Origin: Clostridium sp. CAG:1024
Lineage (GTDB): Bacteria > Bacillota > Clostridia > Christensenellales > CAG-138
Direction: 5' to 3'
Assembly (NCBI GenBank): GCA_000432015.1
Contig: HF985474.1
Coordinates: 878-16,636 of the forward strand
DNA length: 15,759 bases
Below, piece after piece: positions 13,878-15,759 of the stretch. The notes under the pieces were generated by a model. The model was not told the DNA's origin. It did not search any database and saw only the letters and a program-made list of their open reading frames with translations. Each line of letters starts with the position of its first letter. The first letter of the stretch is position 1. The position numbers and the translations under genes were made by a program.

Positions 13878-15173
13878 ATGGCAAAAGGTTCTGTGAGAAA
13901 GAAAGGAAGCAAGTGGTACTACCGCTTCTATGTGGAAGATGAAAGCGGGAAGCTGATACAGCGTGAGTTTGCGGGAACGACAAGCAAGAGCGAGACGGAA
14001 GCCATGCTCCGCAAGGCGATGGAGGATTATGAGGCGAAGAAGTTCGTGGCAAAGTCCGAAAATGTCACTGTGGGACAGCTCCTGGATATGTGGGTGGAGG
14101 AAGAACTGAAACCCGGCAGTCTCAGTAACGGAACGGTATCTGCGTATCAGGGCACGGTTGGACGCATTAAGCAGTTTCCCATCGGAGAGAGAAAGCTGAA
14201 AACCGTCACACCTGAGCATCTGCAATCGTTTCTCGATCTTCTCTCCTTCGGAGGGATGGATGCGAACGGAAAAGAGGTTAAGCCCATCAGCAAAGGGTAT
14301 ATGCGCCTCTTCTCGGCGGTGCTGCAGGGCGCGTTTCGGTTTGCGGTATTCCCCAAGAGGCTTCTCAGCTACAATCCCATGCAGTATGTGGTCATGCGGA
14401 AAAAGCAGGAAAGCTACGAACTGTTCTCAGACGACAACAGCGACGAGCTGGCTGTTCCCACCATTACCTATGAGCAGTATGTGGCTCTGACGGACTGGCT
14501 CAAAAAGAAGAACAATCCGGCGCTTTTGCCCATTCAGATCGCCTACTTCACCGGGCTTCGTATCGGAGAGGCATGTGCGCTGACCTGGCAGGACATCGAC
14601 CTGAAAGAACAGGTCATCACGGTACGGCGCAGTATGCGGTACAACGGGGCAAGGCACAAGACGGAGGTCGGCCCTACAAAGCGGAGCAAGATTCGCACGG
14701 TGGATTTCTGCGACACACTGGCGGAGATCCTGAAAGAAGCGAAGAAGGAACAGCACTTAAACCGCTTCAAGTACGGAGAGCTTTACAGTCTGAACTACTG
14801 CAAAGAGGTACAGGAGAAGGGCCGCAGTTACTATGAGCTGTACACGCTGGGTATGACGGAAGAAGTGCCGGAGGACTACAAGGAACTCTCCTTCATCTGT
14901 CTCCGTCCCGACGGGACTTATGAATCCGCAAACACGGTCAGCCTTATGTGCAGGACGGCGCAGGAGAAGGTTCCAGGCCTTGAGGACTTTCATTTCCACA
15001 CACTCAGACACACGTTCACGAGTAACCTGTTATCTAACGGCGCACAGCCGAAGGACGTTCAGGAACTGCTGGGACATGCGGATGTGAGTACCACGATGAA
15101 TATCTACGCACACGCGACAAAGGAAGCAAAACGCTCCTCAGCAAGACTGCTGGATAAGGTGGTCGGCGAGTAA
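13878..15173 (+). CDS. int: Tyrosine integrase (site-specific recombinase) of the element
   Basis: The product is 431 residues, Tn916/lambda-type. An N-terminal arm-binding domain of AP2-like type is seen in residues about 1-55 (SVRKKGSKWYYRFYVEDESG). A SAM-like core-binding domain follows (VTVGQLLDMWVEEELKPGSL onward, about 63-165), then the catalytic domain. The active-site set is complete: R228 in TGLRIGEA, H374 and R377 in HTLRH, H400 in LLGH and nucleophile Y410 in NIYAH, with a beta-hairpin Lys candidate in the KTEVGPTKRSK stretch. A roughly 60-residue insert before the HTLRH motif (about 285-365) is common in integrases of clostridial elements. The Shine-Dalgarno AAAGGAG lies 11 nt before the ATG. 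The gene reads toward the right att core, 121 nt beyond its stop, the usual arrangement. Confidence 0.95.
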   Translation: MAKGSVRKKGSKWYYRFYVEDESGKLIQREFAGTTSKSETEAMLRKAMEDYEAKKFVAKSENVTVGQLLDMWVEEELKPGSLSNGTVSAYQGTVGRIKQFPIGERKLKTVTPEHLQSFLDLLSFGGMDANGKEVKPISKGYMRLFSAVLQGAFRFAVFPKRLLSYNPMQYVVMRKKQESYELFSDDNSDELAVPTITYEQYVALTDWLKKKNNPALLPIQIAYFTGLRIGEACALTWQDIDLKEQVITVRRSMRYNGARHKTEVGPTKRSKIRTVDFCDTLAEILKEAKKEQHLNRFKYGELYSLNYCKEVQEKGRSYYELYTLGMTEEVPEDYKELSFICLRPDGTYESANTVSLMCRTAQEKVPGLEDFHFHTLRHTFTSNLLSNGAQPKDVQELLGHADVSTTMNIYAHATKEAKRSSARLLDKVVGE

Positions 15174-15182
15174 AAAAGAAAA

Positions 15183-15226
15183 GCTTTCCCTTGTTTTGCC
15201 GGATAAGGGCAAAAACAAGGGAAAGC
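15183..15226. terminator. Long inverted repeat after the integrase
   Basis: GCTTTCCCTTGTTTTGCC (15183-15200) pairs almost perfectly with the run at 15207-15226. On the minus strand the hairpin is followed by GCTTTTCTTTTTTA, so it is a good terminator for transcripts entering from the GNAT side. On the plus strand it may end the int transcript. Its right arm contains the 21-bp arm-like repeat. Confidence 0.6.
15203..15223 (+). repeat. Putative integrase arm-type site, right copy
   Basis: A 21-bp direct repeat of 6951-6971 with one mismatch, ending 71 nt before the right att core. The left copy is about twice as far from its core. Both lie inside the element, which suits arm binding by the N-terminal domain of the integrase. 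Confidence 0.6.
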
Positions 15227-15294
15227 AGTCGAAAACGGAGCGTTGAAACCGCGATTTTCCTTGAAATATCAGGGATTATAGAGGATTGGGATAG

Positions 15295-15309
15295 ATAAAC
15301 TGGAATTTG
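15295..15309 (+). repeat. Right attachment-site core (att)
   Basis: Identical to 6788-6802. The adjoining base 15310 is the last base of the GNAT stop codon on the minus strand, so insertion took place immediately 3' of that gene. Confidence 0.85.
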
Positions 15310-15726
15310 TCAATCAAACGCAAGCAGGTTTCCGATGGGAATTGAAAAGCCAAGAGCCTTGTACATCTGTACGTCGCAATCTGCACATCCGACTGTTAGT
15401 GAGGAAACTCCGCTTTCCAGACGGGCAAACTGAACCAATTGATGCGCTATGCCTTTATGCCGGTATTCAGGGAGTATGTAGAAGTCCTCAAACACACCGC
15501 TTGGAAGATAATTGAATGTTGAAAAGCCAACCGTGACTGAACAGCAGCCAATTAAAGCCTTTTCATCATACGCGCCAAAGAAAAGGATACTGTTTGCTTT
15601 GATTGCTTCCGTCATCCGTTCTTTTCCCGCTAAATCAGGTTCATCTTCCTTGATTTCTTCTTTGTATAACCTTTGCAGTTTCCACAATGCTTCAATCTGA
15701 GAAGCATCAATTCTCTTATAATCCAT
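15310..15726 (-). CDS. GNAT-family N-acetyltransferase
   Basis: The product is 138 residues. GNAT enzymes transfer an acetyl group from acetyl-CoA to an amine; the substrate is unknown. The acetyl-CoA motif A is seen in VFEDFYILPEYRHKGIAHQL, with the R/Q-x-x-G-x-A loop RHKGIA. The usual C-terminal segment is MYKALGFSI. The ATG at 15726 has GAGG about 6 nt upstream; a GTG four codons earlier overlaps that site and is less likely. The length is normal for a single-domain GNAT. Its stop codon abuts the att core, so the element did not truncate it. It may have lost its own terminator, a role that the inverted repeat at 15183-15226 could fill. It belongs to the chromosomal flank, not the element. 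Confidence 0.85.
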   Translation of the reverse strand: MDYKRIDASQIEALWKLQRLYKEEIKEDEPDLAGKERMTEAIKANSILFFGAYDEKALIGCCSVTVGFSTFNYLPSGVFEDFYILPEYRHKGIAHQLVQFARLESGVSSLTVGCADCDVQMYKALGFSIPIGNLLAFD

Positions 15727-15759
15727 CGTTATCCTCACAAATCCCGATTAGTAATATAT

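Larger units (their letters stand above)
6788..15309. mobile_element. Integrative mobilizable element, about 8.5 kb, carrying a restriction-modification cargo
   Basis: The limits are a perfect 15-bp direct repeat, ATAAACTGGAATTTG, at 6788-6802 and 15295-15309. The right copy lies 121 nt after the stop of a tyrosine integrase. Between them are tnpV, an HTH/R-M operon, a relaxase, an oriT-like tract, an Xis-like protein, an XRE repressor and the integrase. Inside each end is a related 21-bp repeat (6951-6971 and 15203-15223). No coupling protein, VirB4-type ATPase or other conjugation genes are present, so transfer would need a helper element. The cargo (7.5-11 kb) is visibly more AT-rich than the chromosomal flank and than the mobility genes. 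No tRNA is seen at either junction; the target is immediately 3' of a GNAT gene. Confidence 0.85.

Overview
The window looks like a chromosomal segment of a GC-rich Firmicute of class Clostridia, perhaps an Oscillospiraceae-type gut anaerobe. The evidence is Firmicute-style Shine-Dalgarno sites, near-consensus sigma-A promoters, a secreted clostripain-like (C11) peptidase, a PnuC transporter, ClpB, and an integrative mobilizable element of a kind common in Clostridia. The genus is inference.

Left, chromosomal part (1-6787). It opens inside a C11 cysteine peptidase gene whose 5' end lies outside the window. A promoter and an attenuator-like leader precede pnuC. The natural N-terminus of pnuC is cut by an in-frame TAG at codon 16, leaving an internal ATG as the only ATG that opens the remaining frame. 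A two-gene operon follows: a ribbon-helix-helix protein and the disaggregase clpB. Convergent to it are two small genes of unknown function, one encoding a four-helix membrane protein.

Mobile element (6788-15309, about 8.5 kb). It is bounded by a perfect 15-bp direct repeat (ATAAACTGGAATTTG). Just inside each end lies a copy of a second, 21-bp repeat that differs at one base, as expected for integrase arm sites. In order the element carries: tnpV; a low-GC cargo operon of a small excisionase-fold HTH protein and a 1061-aa single-chain restriction-modification-specificity enzyme; a MobA/MobL-type relaxase on the minus strand; an inverted-repeat-rich, oriT-like tract; a second small HTH (Xis-like) protein; a divergent XRE-family repressor; and a tyrosine integrase next to the right end. 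There are no conjugation-channel or coupling-protein genes, so the element is predicted to be mobilizable rather than self-transmissible. The xis-like/XRE divergent region has two near-perfect promoters and three copies of TGCAACGA placed around them, which reads as the control switch of the element.

Right flank (15310-15759). A complete minus-strand GNAT acetyltransferase gene ends exactly at the att core, so the element appears to have inserted immediately 3' of its stop codon without breaking it.

The most interesting items are the fused nuclease-methylase-two-TRD enzyme translationally coupled to a small HTH gene, the A9 tract with a correctly phased A-AAA-AAC heptamer at its methylase/TRD hinge, the complete element boundaries with arm sites, the operator-studded divergent promoters, and the amber-interrupted pnuC behind an attenuator-like leader.
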